Origin: Bdellovibrionaceae bacterium UBA6776
GTDB lineage: Bacteria > Bdellovibrionota > Bdellovibrionia > Bdellovibrionales > UBA1609
Reading direction: 5' to 3'
DNA length: 64,000 nucleotides
Assembly: GCA_002453155.1 (NCBI GenBank)
Contig: DKGG01000032.1
Coordinates: 1 to 64,000, forward strand
This document shows positions 24,611-33,992 of this stretch, piece by piece (position 1 is the first letter of the stretch; each line of letters begins with the position of its first letter). A program made the position numbers and the translations under genes. The notes below the pieces were generated by a model, which ran no database searches, was not told the DNA's origin, and was given only the letters and a program-made list of their open reading frames with translations.

Positions 24611-25542
24611 TGAAGCCTCACTTTAGGATCCACCACGGCATACAAAAGATCCGAGATCAAATTGAAGGTGGTGTACAAGATGGTCAAAATCACAATCATG
24701 GCTTTGATCACAGGAAAGTCTGCATTGTTGATGGCCGTGACCAATAGGCCTCCAAGGCCAGGAATTCCGAAAAAAGATTCCAGCAACAGTGAACCCAAAA
24801 TCAAAAAAGGCACCTGCAAAACCACCAAGGTGATGATGGGGATCAAAGCGTTTCTCAAAATGTGTTTGGTTAAAACTTTCTTGTTGGAAAGGCCTTTTGC
24901 GCGAGCGGTACGAACATAGTCTTTAGAGAGTTCCTCAATAAAGATGGTTCGAAAAAACAAGATCTGCCCGCCCAAAGAAAGGACAACCATAATCAATATG
25001 GGAAGGGTGGTGTATTCCCAGCGCCCGGTCCAACTGGAGTCCCAACCACTGATGGGAAACATGCCCCACAGGTAAGCCAAAAAGTATTGTCCGGCCAAAA
25101 TGTAAACCAAAGAGGAAATGCTGATCAAAGCCAAGCAAACAACCATTGCCGTGCGATCGATAAAACTGTCGCGCAAATATCCCAAAACCAAAGACAACGG
25201 AATCGTGATCATCAAAGTGATCAAAAATCCAGGAACAGTGACAGACAAACTGGGACCCACGCCCGACCAAAACATTTCGGAAATTTTTTGTTTGGTCGAC
25301 CAAGATCTCCCAAAATCAAAGGTGAGAATCTGTTTTAAGTAATCCAAGTATTGAAGATAGATCGGCTGATTGAGGCCCAGTTCTGCGCGAATGGATTCAA
25401 TCTGCTCGACGGTGGCATATTTCCCTGCGGCTTGGGCGGCGGGGTCACCGCCAGCCACGTTAAAAAGTAGGAAACACACCAAAGTGACCCCGAATAAAAT
25501 CGGGATCACGTAGAGAATCCGCCGAATCGTGTATTTGAGCAT
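24607..25542 (-). CDS. Peptide ABC transporter permease (OppB/DppB-like)
   Basis: Inner-membrane permease, 311 residues, with an N-terminal helix (RRILYVIPILFGVTLVCFLL), the YGxxx-type segment replaced by LGLNQPIYLQYLDYLK, the coupling loop YVRTARAKGLSNKKV, and the terminal VDPKVRLQ. Its ATG overlaps the stop of the binding-protein gene (TAATG) and its end overlaps oppC by 4 nt, so the operon is tightly coupled. Confidence 0.92.
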   Translation of the reverse strand: MLKYTIRRILYVIPILFGVTLVCFLLFNVAGGDPAAQAAGKYATVEQIESIRAELGLNQPIYLQYLDYLKQILTFDFGRSWSTKQKISEMFWSGVGPSLSVTVPGFLITLMITIPLSLVLGYLRDSFIDRTAMVVCLALISISSLVYILAGQYFLAYLWGMFPISGWDSSWTGRWEYTTLPILIMVVLSLGGQILFFRTIFIEELSKDYVRTARAKGLSNKKVLTKHILRNALIPIITLVVLQVPFLILGSLLLESFFGIPGLGGLLVTAINNADFPVIKAMIVILTILYTTFNLISDLLYAVVDPKVRLQ

Positions 25543-27320
25543 TAGAGTTTTTCCGCTAGCTTCGCTTTTTGATTCAAGTTCACTCGAATGTATTTTGCTT
25601 CACCGTTGATGATGGCATGGCGTTTATAGTTCTCGATCCAACCATGATAAAGCACGTAAGCTTTGCGGTGAATGTTTGGAATCCATGGCAAATCCTGAAC
25701 AAAGATTTCTTTCATTTGTTTGTAAATCACTGTTCTTTCGGGGCTTGGAGGAAGCTTTAAGGCTTTCTCATAAAGCTCATCAAACTTCTTATTCACGTAG
25801 TTTGCAGAGTTGGGCCCGGGGCTGACATTTTTGCCGTACAGAAGTTGCAGAAAATTTTCTGCATCCGGATAGTCCGCACTCCATGCAATTCCCCACATCT
25901 GAGCTTTTTTCTCACGAAGCTTGTCGGTGAATTGCGGCCAAGAAGTTGCTGCAATTCGAATTTTAATTCCAAGGGCTGCCAAATTTTGCTGAGTGTACTC
26001 GGCCATTTGACGGGCCGTTGTGGAATTGGTGGTGGAGTATTCAAACTCGGGCAGACCTTTTCCATCGGGGTAGCCGGCCTTTTTCAAATGTTCTTTGGCC
26101 TTTTCAATATTGAACTCTTTGTAAGGATTTTTAAAGTCCTTGTCGTAGCCATCAATGCCTGGAGGAATGGGAGAAAGGGCATTCACTCCGCGACCGTTGT
26201 AAAATCGCTCCAACAAAGTGTTTGTATCTGTGGCCAAAGAGATGGCTCGTCTCAACTCTAAGTTTTTTCCTAAAATGGGATCCAACATGTTGAAAGCCAT
26301 ATAGGTCACATCCGGCTCTTCGTTGATTTCAAGTTTTAGGCCCTTGTCTGTCAGATCTTTTGAAAGTTTGTCGCCAGAAACAGAAGTGTCAAAGTTGTCT
26401 TTTGGAATTATAACAATGTCCAATTTTCCTTTCATAAAATTCAACCATCTCGGCTGATCTTCGATGATCTCGGAATAAACAACTTTATCCACAAAAGGCA
26501 GGTCCTTGCCGGCGTCTTTCAACAGGCCTCTAGCATCATCTCCCTCTTCGCCTTCCGAAGGGTATTTGCCCCCGTGCCAGGTGGGGTTTTTGACCAAAAC
26601 CACTTTGGAGTTTCGAGTCCACGAATCCAATTTAAAGGGGCCTGTACCCACAGGGTGATTGATAAATTCTTTGCCATACTTGTCCACGGCTTCTTTTGGA
26701 ACGGGAGCGGAGTAGTTCATGGCCAAAACATAATAAAGCTGAAAGTAAGGCTTAGTGAGTTTGATCACCAAGGTTTCGTCATCGGGAGCCTGTAGGCCTT
26801 CGATCTCGTCCTCGTAGGAGGCTTCGCCTTTACCCATTTTTTCGCGCCATTCGTTTAAACCTTTGATCTTTCCATCAAAGATCCAAAAACCATCGCTTTG
26901 GTTGGCGGGATCCGCCAAACGCTTCCAAGAATAAATAAAGTCTTTCGCAGTCAAATCACGACCTTTGCCTTCAGGAAAGGCTTCGTCGTCTTGAAACTTG
27001 ATTCCCTTTTTGATTTTGATCGTATGAGTCAGTCCATCTTTCGAAGCCGTGGGCATGGCTGAGGCCACCAAGGGTTGAAGTTCGAGGGGACGTTTCAAAT
27101 AGTGGTATTCAAAAAGAGGTTCATAGATGTTTGAGATGACCTGGTTTGAATAGGCATCATTGGCATAAATAGGGTCCATTCCCTTTAAATTCGCAGTGAT
27201 TGCATTGTTCAAGACGTTTTCTTTGGCAGAATTTTTCTTGGTGCAACCAAGAGTGATTCCCAGAAAACTCAGGGCGACGAAGACAATTGCAAGACGTGAA
27301 AACGTGCGGTTCAAATTCAT
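25542..27320 (-). CDS. Peptide-binding lipoprotein of an ABC importer (OppA-like)
   Basis: Family-5 solute-binding protein, 592 residues. Type II signal peptide with lipobox GITLGC (Cys at about 26), so it is anchored as a lipoprotein, unlike the soluble YejA-like protein at 1201. Family landmarks are LKGMDPIYANDAYSNQV, DGLTHTIKIKKGIKFQ, the ANQSDG segment and HPVGTGPFKL. GGGAGG lies about 7 nt before the ATG. It is the first gene of oppA-B-C-ATPase. The ligand is presumably oligopeptides. Confidence 0.92.
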   Translation of the reverse strand: MNLNRTFSRLAIVFVALSFLGITLGCTKKNSAKENVLNNAITANLKGMDPIYANDAYSNQVISNIYEPLFEYHYLKRPLELQPLVASAMPTASKDGLTHTIKIKKGIKFQDDEAFPEGKGRDLTAKDFIYSWKRLADPANQSDGFWIFDGKIKGLNEWREKMGKGEASYEDEIEGLQAPDDETLVIKLTKPYFQLYYVLAMNYSAPVPKEAVDKYGKEFINHPVGTGPFKLDSWTRNSKVVLVKNPTWHGGKYPSEGEEGDDARGLLKDAGKDLPFVDKVVYSEIIEDQPRWLNFMKGKLDIVIIPKDNFDTSVSGDKLSKDLTDKGLKLEINEEPDVTYMAFNMLDPILGKNLELRRAISLATDTNTLLERFYNGRGVNALSPIPPGIDGYDKDFKNPYKEFNIEKAKEHLKKAGYPDGKGLPEFEYSTTNSTTARQMAEYTQQNLAALGIKIRIAATSWPQFTDKLREKKAQMWGIAWSADYPDAENFLQLLYGKNVSPGPNSANYVNKKFDELYEKALKLPPSPERTVIYKQMKEIFVQDLPWIPNIHRKAYVLYHGWIENYKRHAIINGEAKYIRVNLNQKAKLAEKL

Positions 27321-27397
27321 TCTGATTCCTCCCTTGAGATCCGTGTTGTGTAGCGTTAAGTGCTCGCTCTGTCAATAAAGCGGCGGGTCCTGAGCCG

Positions 27398-28108
27398 TCA
27401 CAGACATTGTGTCAGTTCATCAAAATGATCGATGCGAAAGTGCGCCCCCAAAGACATCAAAGTCTCGATGGGTGTGTAGCCAAAGGACACCGCTACAGAG
27501 GTGCATTTTGCGGCATGTGCCCCTTCCACATCCGGAGTTCCATCACCCACAAGAACGGCTTCTTCCGGTTGAACGCCGGCCGCAGAAATTGCCTCCAAAA
27601 TAGGCATTGGATGGGGTTTCATGTGCTCAAAGGTGTTTCCGCCGATGATTTTGACCCAGGGGTATTTTTGAAGGCCCACTTTCTCTAAAATGGGCGGGAT
27701 CAGATCTTCTTTTTTATTGGAAACAATGGCGATTTTAAGGTCTCGAGCAGGAACTTCCTTTTGGAGGAAGTTCTCCAAACCTTCAAAAATCACGGGATTT
27801 TTTAAAAACTCATGACGATAGATGTCGAGAAAGTCGGTGTAAAGACCCTCTTCAATGGCAGGATCCTCATTGGCCTCAGGAAAAAAATCCTTCAGAAGAG
27901 TTTTCAAACCGGTTCCTATGTCACGGCGAATCACATCTGCGGGAAGAGCCTTGTGTCCGTTTTTGGTAAGAAGCAAGTTGGTTGCGGAAATGATGTCGGG
28001 AGCGGTGTCCACCAACGTCCCATCAAAATCGAACATGATAAGTTTAAACTTGGAGTTCTTGATTTTTTTCACGGGCTCCATGTTACTTGAGACCCTTTGA
28101 ATGTCCAT
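27398..28108 (-). CDS. gph: HAD-family phosphatase, phosphoglycolate-phosphatase-like
   Basis: Haloacid-dehalogenase phosphatase, probably hydrolysing 2-phosphoglycolate or a similar small phosphoester. Motif I FDFDGTLVDT carries both catalytic aspartates; motif II is in IAIVSNKKED, and motif III/IV residues are GDGTPDVEGAHAA. A four-helix cap is inserted after motif I (about residues 40-110), as in Gph and PpaX. Length is about 235 residues. Start choice is uncertain: ATG 28108 has a modest AGG, ATG 28081 is also in frame. Divergent from the O-methyltransferase gene. Confidence 0.85.
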   Translation of the reverse strand: MDIQRVSSNMEPVKKIKNSKFKLIMFDFDGTLVDTAPDIISATNLLLTKNGHKALPADVIRRDIGTGLKTLLKDFFPEANEDPAIEEGLYTDFLDIYRHEFLKNPVIFEGLENFLQKEVPARDLKIAIVSNKKEDLIPPILEKVGLQKYPWVKIIGGNTFEHMKPHPMPILEAISAAGVQPEEAVLVGDGTPDVEGAHAAKCTSVAVSFGYTPIETLMSLGAHFRIDHFDELTQCL

Positions 28109-28128
28109 CACTTTACCTGGAGGTCACT

Positions 28129-28779
28129 TTGAGAAATTCAAGCGGTCAGGAAAATTATCTGGCAGAACTTTATGGGCAAAGCCATTCTGGTCTTTACCAG
28201 ATTCAAGAACAAATGAATCAAGATGGCGTGGGGGGCATGTCACTTTCTTTTGGAGAGGCTCGAATTCTTCAATTTTTGATTCAAACTCATAACGTAAAAA
28301 CCGTGGTTGAAATTGGAAGTCTCTATGGCAGTTCCGCATTGGCGATGGGCATGGCCTTACCTAAAGATGGAAAAATCTATTGCTTTGAAAAGTCTGAGGA
28401 TCGGGCTCGAAAAATTGAGTCCCATTTGAAAGAACATTTAACCTGTAAGTTTGAAGTTCATTCGGGACCCGCGGATGAGGCGTTAAAGAAAATAGAAAAC
28501 CAGGGTCCTTTCGATATGGTCTTTATTGATGCGGACAAGGGCGGATATTTTTCTTATTTGCAATGGGCGGAAGCACACACTCAAAAGGGTTCGGTCATCG
28601 TAGGGGACAACACCTTTTTATTTGGCGCTTTGTGGGGGGAATCAAAAAACTCCAATGTGGGTGCAAAACAAATAGATTCTATGAAGAAGTTTAATGAACG
28701 TTTGGTGGATGAATCTTTGTATCATTCCCTGTTGGTGCCGACACCCGAGGGCATGACAGTGGGAATTCGAAAAGTTTAG
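28129..28779 (+). CDS. SAM-dependent O-methyltransferase (caffeoyl-CoA/catechol OMT family)
   Basis: 216 residues from a TTG start at 28129, chosen because a full GGAGGT lies 4 nt upstream (28119-28124). The longer in-frame start at 28087 would run into the phosphatase leader. The SAM-binding segment VVEIGSLYGSSALAMG is near residue 75, the adenine-binding acidic residue is in CFEKSE, and the metal-binding VFIDADKGGY is typical of family-3 O-methyltransferases, with D-N in VGDNTFLFG. The substrate is unknown. The next gene follows 10 nt later. Confidence 0.85.
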   Translation: MRNSSGQENYLAELYGQSHSGLYQIQEQMNQDGVGGMSLSFGEARILQFLIQTHNVKTVVEIGSLYGSSALAMGMALPKDGKIYCFEKSEDRARKIESHLKEHLTCKFEVHSGPADEALKKIENQGPFDMVFIDADKGGYFSYLQWAEAHTQKGSVIVGDNTFLFGALWGESKNSNVGAKQIDSMKKFNERLVDESLYHSLLVPTPEGMTVGIRKV

Positions 28780-28789
28780 GATTTGATTT

Positions 28790-29695
28790 ATGAATGAACT
28801 GAAGTCTTGGGAAGATGTGGTTAAGATTTTAATGGATCAAACAGAGGCATGGGCGACCAGTGCCATTCGGATTTTTCCGAATTTGATCATTGCTCTTTTG
28901 GTTCTGCTTTTTTTCATTTTTATTTCGGGATTCATTCGCCATTTGGCGAAAAGGATTTTGGATCGCTTTTCTGAAAATGATTCGATCAACTCCATCGTGG
29001 CCACATCTATCAATGTGGCGTTTATTTCTGTCGGAGTTTTTGCGGCTTTGAGTGTATTGAATCTGGATAAGACGGTTACTTCATTGCTCGCTGGTGCCGG
29101 AGTCATCGGTATTGCTTTGGGTTTTGCCTTTCAAGAGATTGCATCTAATTTTTTGGCGGGGATTTTTATCGCCTTTATGAAACCTTATCGTGTGGGTGAT
29201 GTGGTTGAGGTCGAAGGGGGAGAGTTGGGTGTGATCTATCGCATTGATATTCGAACCACCTCTTTGATGACCTTTGATCAGTTGGAAGTTTTGATTCCAA
29301 ACAAAGACATGTTCACAAAGTCGGTCAAAAACTACACCACCACTCCCAAACGCCGTTTGGAAGTGCGATGTGGAGTGTCCTATGGTGAAAATTTAAAATC
29401 TGTCAGGGAGCTGGTTTTAAAAACTTTAGAAAAAGTTCCTTTTCGAACTGAAGATGAAGTGGAAGTTTATTTCGAAAAGTTTGGTGATTCTTCGATTGAT
29501 TTTGTCGCCTTTATTTGGATTGAGTACCCCGGTGATGGAAACTATTTTAAAGCGCAAAACGAAGCGATTTTATTGATCAAAGAAGCCTTCGACAATGCGG
29601 GCATAGTGATCCCATTTCCTATTCGCACATTGGATTTCGGAATCAAAGGCGGCACACGCCTCCACGAGGAACTCTCCCACCATCCCTTAAGCTGA
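28790..29695 (+). CDS. mscS: MscS-family small-conductance mechanosensitive channel
   Basis: Opens under membrane tension to release solutes in osmotic downshock. 301 residues with three predicted membrane helices (about 25-50, 68-90, 95-130). The pore helix is Gly/Ala-rich (LLAGAGVIGIALGFAFQEIASNF). The MscS beta domain (PYRVGDVVEV, then LIPNKD) and C-terminal alpha/beta domain follow. Length is near E. coli MscS (286). It ends just before a 35-bp inverted repeat. Confidence 0.95.
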   Translation: MNELKSWEDVVKILMDQTEAWATSAIRIFPNLIIALLVLLFFIFISGFIRHLAKRILDRFSENDSINSIVATSINVAFISVGVFAALSVLNLDKTVTSLLAGAGVIGIALGFAFQEIASNFLAGIFIAFMKPYRVGDVVEVEGGELGVIYRIDIRTTSLMTFDQLEVLIPNKDMFTKSVKNYTTTPKRRLEVRCGVSYGENLKSVRELVLKTLEKVPFRTEDEVEVYFEKFGDSSIDFVAFIWIEYPGDGNYFKAQNEAILLIKEAFDNAGIVIPFPIRTLDFGIKGGTRLHEELSHHPLS

Positions 29696-29698
29696 AGA

Positions 29699-29803
29699 TT
29701 TTTAAATTCAACGAGAATTCAATTGCATTAAAAGCGAGTTCCGCAACGCAGTGAGGACTGTTCGAAGATTTTAATGCGATTGAATTCTCGTTGAATTTAG
29801 AAA
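29699..29803. terminator. 35-bp near-perfect inverted repeat between convergent genes
   Basis: Left arm 29699-29733 pairs with right arm 29769-29803 with no mismatches apart from two G-U positions; the loop is 35 nt. The arms are AT-rich (contain AATTCAACGAGAATTCAATT) and the loop is GC-richer. The position between convergent mscS and the secreted-protein gene suits a bidirectional terminator, but the stem is far longer than needed. It resembles in architecture the element at 4954-5109. Confidence 0.75.
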
Positions 29804-29812
29804 ATTCGAGAT

Positions 29813-30328
29813 TTAGGGGAGGTCGACTTGAGTCAAATCTTTGATGGAATAGCCGTCGTGGAAAATGTCGTCCAACTTTTGAATGGCGGGAAGTTGATAT
29901 TCTGAATCCACTCGGTCCAAATCAGCAGTGATGCATACGACGAAATCTTCTTCGTAGGGGTTGGGAGCCTGCTCTTCACCAACATATTTGTCCCAATGAA
30001 AATCCAAATCTTTTAGATCCTTTTGAAGTTGATCCGAGTTCTGGATGGAGCTTTTCGCGACCGCTTTAGAAATGTGAAAAACCGTTGGGGCATCCGTCAA
30101 AGTTACTTTCTTCAAGGGCAATTTATTATGGGTGCTGGCATCTTTTAAGTTGTCCAAGTAGGCGAAGGCACGAACGCGGTGATAGGAGTCTTCATAAAAA
30201 TGAAGTCCACGAATCTGTCCGCAAATCGATCGAAATTGGAATGCATGGGCAGATGAGATGCCTGTCAGCAGTCCCACAAAAGCAATGGCTTTGAGGACAA
30301 AAAATGAAATGTGTGAACGTTGACTCAT
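29813..30328 (-). CDS. Secreted protein of unknown function
   Basis: 171 residues with a signal peptide (hydrophobic core about 10-25, cleavage after AHA). The mature part is small, acidic and has two cysteines (SICGQ and VVCITAD), which could form a disulfide. No family is recognised. AAGGGGG precedes the ATG at SD distance. It is a single-gene unit. Confidence 0.65.
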   Translation of the reverse strand: MSQRSHISFFVLKAIAFVGLLTGISSAHAFQFRSICGQIRGLHFYEDSYHRVRAFAYLDNLKDASTHNKLPLKKVTLTDAPTVFHISKAVAKSSIQNSDQLQKDLKDLDFHWDKYVGEEQAPNPYEEDFVVCITADLDRVDSEYQLPAIQKLDDIFHDGYSIKDLTQVDLP

Positions 30329-30394
30329 GGGGCCCCCTTATAAAAACACGGTGCGTTTAAAGGGATTATCTTGTTCCTGCGGAGGATTCAAGGT

Positions 30395-31186
30395 TTAGGA
30401 GCCTGTTTGACGGAAATCCTGCAGAAATTCGATCAGGATTTGACGATAGTCACTGAAGTGGGTCTTGATGCCTCCTAGATGCTCTGCGCCATTGAACAGG
30501 TGGGTGGAGAGTCTGAAGGAGTGGGGAAGGGCAAAGAACTTTTCGATGGCCCTAAGGGGCACCAATTGGTCCTTTTCGCAGCGAAGACTCAAAACGGGGA
30601 AATCTTTTGGGGTTTCTGAAATCCAACGGCGGAGTCGACGCTCGTATCCCAACCCGCCAAAGATGATGAAACTGGTGGTATTGATTGCAGCCAAGAGCAA
30701 GGGGTTTGAAATTCGCGCAAGGACCGCATTGTAATTCCAAAAACATTCCCATGCGTCCAAGAAAGGGCCGGAATCACAAATCCATGCCTTAACATCTTTT
30801 CTTTGCTTTCCCCCTAAAACACCCACGGCGGAGGTCGACGGAGAGGACAATGAAAACAATATTTTCTCTCCAGGCAGATGATCCAAAACCGAATTGAGTT
30901 GATCGGTCCAAGTTTCAATAAAATTTTTATGTCCCGTCACCACATGACGGATCAGTTTCATCAAACGGTGTGAAAACTGAGAGTCGGCATCAAAGGAGTG
31001 ATAGTAAAGATTGAAGGTGACGCAGTCGTATCCAGCTTCCAAAAGAATTTTTTGATGACGTCGAGTGGACTTCTTATTGCCACCAAAGTGATGGATGAAA
31101 ACCACGATCTCAGAATGTTTTTTTGAGGGAGAACAAAGATATTCTCCCTCAAAGGGCAAATTAGTAATTGGAGTGTTGGCGTTCAT
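30395..31186 (-). CDS. Alpha/beta-hydrolase fold protein with non-canonical nucleophile elbow
   Basis: 263 residues if started at ATG 31186, which overlaps the end of the E1 gene by 26 nt; a longer frame to 31342 would overlap by 182 nt and is unlikely. The oxyanion-type strand (VVFIHHFGGNKK) is near residue 30. The acid is probably Asp in RCEKDQLVP, and the His is in GAEHLGG. At the expected GxSxG elbow the sequence is SLSSPST, so the glycine pattern is lost. Activity is therefore uncertain. No SD is visible, so expression is probably by coupling to the E1 gene. Confidence 0.7.
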   Translation of the reverse strand: MNANTPITNLPFEGEYLCSPSKKHSEIVVFIHHFGGNKKSTRRHQKILLEAGYDCVTFNLYYHSFDADSQFSHRLMKLIRHVVTGHKNFIETWTDQLNSVLDHLPGEKILFSLSSPSTSAVGVLGGKQRKDVKAWICDSGPFLDAWECFWNYNAVLARISNPLLLAAINTTSFIIFGGLGYERRLRRWISETPKDFPVLSLRCEKDQLVPLRAIEKFFALPHSFRLSTHLFNGAEHLGGIKTHFSDYRQILIEFLQDFRQTGS

Positions 31187-33950
31187 AGGACGAAGACGAA
31201 GTGTCTGCGTGAACTTCTTCGAGAACCCGTTTTGAGATTTGAACGGTCTCCAAAGAGGTGTCTTGAAGAACTTTTTCGCAGGCCTCAACAATCGAGGCAT
31301 CATCAATACCGTGATAGCGGTACACGTCTGAAGGTCGACCACACTTGCTGTGTTTTCGAACTCCCAAAGCTTCGTGTTTCACTCCAACAATGGAACCAAT
31401 GTTGTCGAGAAGTCCCATTTCGCCATCATGAACACTGACGATGGGAATTCTTCGTCCAGCAACAGTTTTTACTTCAGCGGCGTGAAGACTGCCGTTCAAC
31501 TGAGGTTGCAAGTAAAGCTCCGAATTGATGTTCAAGCCGTGTTTCAAATGCTCATAATCATTTAAGTGACCAAGATTTCCAATCAGCAAATCTGGAGAAG
31601 TCACCAAAATCACGTTGGCATAAATGCCTTTAGCCAGAAGAGCATCAGAAGCGGCCAGAGCTTCGGCGGTTGGGGCGCCCATGGAAAAAATGTGAACCAC
31701 ATTGTCTCCGGGTTCGTAGCCTTTGAAACCGCGATAATCCACAAGGAAGTATCCACCTTTTAGAACATCTTCGCGAACCGCCGCCATCAGTTGGTTTTCG
31801 TCGAAACTTTCCACATCATCGGTGTTGTGAGCTCCATCCATTTCAAATTCGGGATGGCAAAGTGAAACGTTGGAATCCTGTTTAAATTTTTGATGGCGCT
31901 TCAGTCTTTTTAAGAATTCTTTTTGATCAGCACCTCGAGTGACGCCACGGATGATCACACCAGATCGACCTTCATTGTCGTAAGTGAAATGACGTCTGAT
32001 GGAGTCCACCAAAATCCAATCCAACTCTTGGCAAAAGAAAGGCTCCCAAGTGATTTGATTGGGAATCTGAATGTCGGACTTCCAACCGTGCTGAGCGCCT
32101 TCTGGAGAAAGTGTCACGCCGGAGGGGGTGCCCACCAAAATAAAAGAAGATTTCCAATACAGATTGTAAAAGAGTTGATCCAATGCCCGCTTGATAAAGA
32201 AATCATAAACGGTCATGACGGGAAGAAGAGGGATCCCCAAAAGGTCACGCATTTGACCAAAGGATCCTTTGCACGACATGGTGTTTGCTTCGGTGATTTC
32301 AAAACGCAGGAAGCGATCGGTAATCTCTTCGCCAGGAACCAAGTCAGGTTGTTTTTTGTCCTTCACGCCAAATTCAGATTCCTCGTCCTCGATGTCGAGG
32401 GCAGAGAAAATTTTCCCGTCCATTGAGGGGTTCATGTTGGTGCTGGTTCCCACATCTGGAGCCATCGCTACGATCATTTCTCCGGCCTGCTTGAAAGGAA
32501 TTTCATTTTCTTTCAAAGCCTTTTCGCCTTTTGAAAGCATTTTTTCTTCCAAAGGGGTGTTAGCGATTCGAGAAAGTTTAGAAGTTAACTGACCCAGCAT
32601 CCACTGCGTGTGAGGGTAGTTGGCCATTTTAAAGTTGATGTCCAAAGACTCCGGCATTTCTCCAAGGCTGTTCAACTCATTTAAGAACTTTTCTTTGTTC
32701 TTTTCTTTCAATGCATGTTGGTCACAAATTTCTTTGTAGAGCTGATCGCCACGAGTTTTTAAATACTTTCCTTCCGCAGAGGACGCCTCAAAGCCTTCAA
32801 ATTTTTGGCCGTCTTTTAAGCCCGTGGCCTTGGCCAAGGCCTGAATTTCAGACTCTTCAGGAAGAGTGGAGTGGTTGCCTGGAGAGGCGGCCATATCCAA
32901 ACCCCATCCCTTAAGAGTGTGAACAATAATAAAAGTAGGTTGGTCAGTGATGGCCTTTGATTTCTCCATGGCTTCAACCAATTTTTCAAAATCATGTCCT
33001 CCGAAGTCTCGAATGGCGGCCATCAAATCTTTGGAATCCACAGACTTTAAGAAGTCTTCAACCTTCTTGGATTTTTGGAGCAAAAATTCCTTGGCATCTT
33101 TGACATCTTTGATCTGCAAAAGAACTTGAAGGTCATAGTCGTCCATAATGTCATCAAAGAGAGCTTTAAAGTGTTCGCCGCCTTTTTGAGAAAACAACTT
33201 CTCTCGAAGTTTTCCGTGTTTCACTTGCAGAACATGCCAGCCGTTGGCCTCCATGCTTCGTTGAACACGGAGGTCATCCGTTCCCGCCATGATTTTGCGG
33301 TTGGAGATGCGGTGTCCATCCAAACTTTGTCGGTTGTAATCCAAGATCCATGTGAGGTTTCCAATTTGACGTTCCGCAAACTCGGGAACCGCTTCGTGAA
33401 GGCTTCCTTCTCGGAATTCCGAATCTCCCATCACCGCCCAAAAGTGAGCGTCGGGAACTTCAAAACCATGTTTCTTTGCATAGGTGTAGGCCAGTGCCAG
33501 GTACCCGGCCATGACTGGGGGAATGCCAACCGTGCCTGAGGGAAAGAAGTTGTGATGATCGGGATCCCATGCGGAATGGTAAGATTGAAAAACGGGCTCT
33601 CCATTTTGCGAGAAGGCGCGGAGCCCTGACATGGCTTGATCCGCATCTTCTTTTGAAAAGCGTTGAAGTTCTTTGTCCAACAAAAGATTCAGCAAATAAT
33701 TGTAAGAGTGATCTGTGGGAGAAGCGTGTGGCTTGTTGGCAATGTGGTCAAAACCACTTTTAACCACCAAATGCAAAGCGCCCAAAATGTGCAAGGCCGA
33801 TGAAGAGGCCGAAGCATGTCCGCCCACTTTGGGGTCGCCTTTTTCCACATTGTCGCGGTGGTTGGCTGTGTAAATCATCTGGCATGCGAGGTAATGGGCT
33901 CGCTTGGCGATGGAATTCAAAGTTTTTAAGTCGATCTTTTTTTGAGTCAT
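31161..33950 (-). CDS. aceE: Thiamine-diphosphate-dependent E1 (AceE-type pyruvate/2-oxo acid dehydrogenase)
   Basis: 929 residues, near the 887 of homodimeric E. coli AceE. The ThDP-binding segment begins GDSEFREGS (about residue 189; AceE has GDGEMDE) and ends in DYNRQSLDG. HTLKGWG, the GNHST segment and a transketolase-like central region (TPSGVTLSPEGAQHGWKSD) are present, as are Tyr/His catalytic-type residues. It should decarboxylate pyruvate or another 2-oxo acid and acetylate the E2 lipoyl domain. E2 and E3 genes are not adjacent but occur at 55205-57980. A related transketolase-like or MdeB-type substrate range is possible. Confidence 0.8.
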   Translation of the reverse strand: MTQKKIDLKTLNSIAKRAHYLACQMIYTANHRDNVEKGDPKVGGHASASSSALHILGALHLVVKSGFDHIANKPHASPTDHSYNYLLNLLLDKELQRFSKEDADQAMSGLRAFSQNGEPVFQSYHSAWDPDHHNFFPSGTVGIPPVMAGYLALAYTYAKKHGFEVPDAHFWAVMGDSEFREGSLHEAVPEFAERQIGNLTWILDYNRQSLDGHRISNRKIMAGTDDLRVQRSMEANGWHVLQVKHGKLREKLFSQKGGEHFKALFDDIMDDYDLQVLLQIKDVKDAKEFLLQKSKKVEDFLKSVDSKDLMAAIRDFGGHDFEKLVEAMEKSKAITDQPTFIIVHTLKGWGLDMAASPGNHSTLPEESEIQALAKATGLKDGQKFEGFEASSAEGKYLKTRGDQLYKEICDQHALKEKNKEKFLNELNSLGEMPESLDINFKMANYPHTQWMLGQLTSKLSRIANTPLEEKMLSKGEKALKENEIPFKQAGEMIVAMAPDVGTSTNMNPSMDGKIFSALDIEDEESEFGVKDKKQPDLVPGEEITDRFLRFEITEANTMSCKGSFGQMRDLLGIPLLPVMTVYDFFIKRALDQLFYNLYWKSSFILVGTPSGVTLSPEGAQHGWKSDIQIPNQITWEPFFCQELDWILVDSIRRHFTYDNEGRSGVIIRGVTRGADQKEFLKRLKRHQKFKQDSNVSLCHPEFEMDGAHNTDDVESFDENQLMAAVREDVLKGGYFLVDYRGFKGYEPGDNVVHIFSMGAPTAEALAASDALLAKGIYANVILVTSPDLLIGNLGHLNDYEHLKHGLNINSELYLQPQLNGSLHAAEVKTVAGRRIPIVSVHDGEMGLLDNIGSIVGVKHEALGVRKHSKCGRPSDVYRYHGIDDASIVEACEKVLQDTSLETVQISKRVLEEVHADTSSSSYERQHSNY

Positions 33951-33992
33951 TCCCTTACTCCCGGTTGAAGATCAAATTTCAAATCCTAGAAT

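Noticed and set aside
31186..31342. Upstream extension of the alpha/beta hydrolase to 31342
   Set aside because: Would overlap the E1 gene by 182 nt and adds a non-conserved basic stretch.
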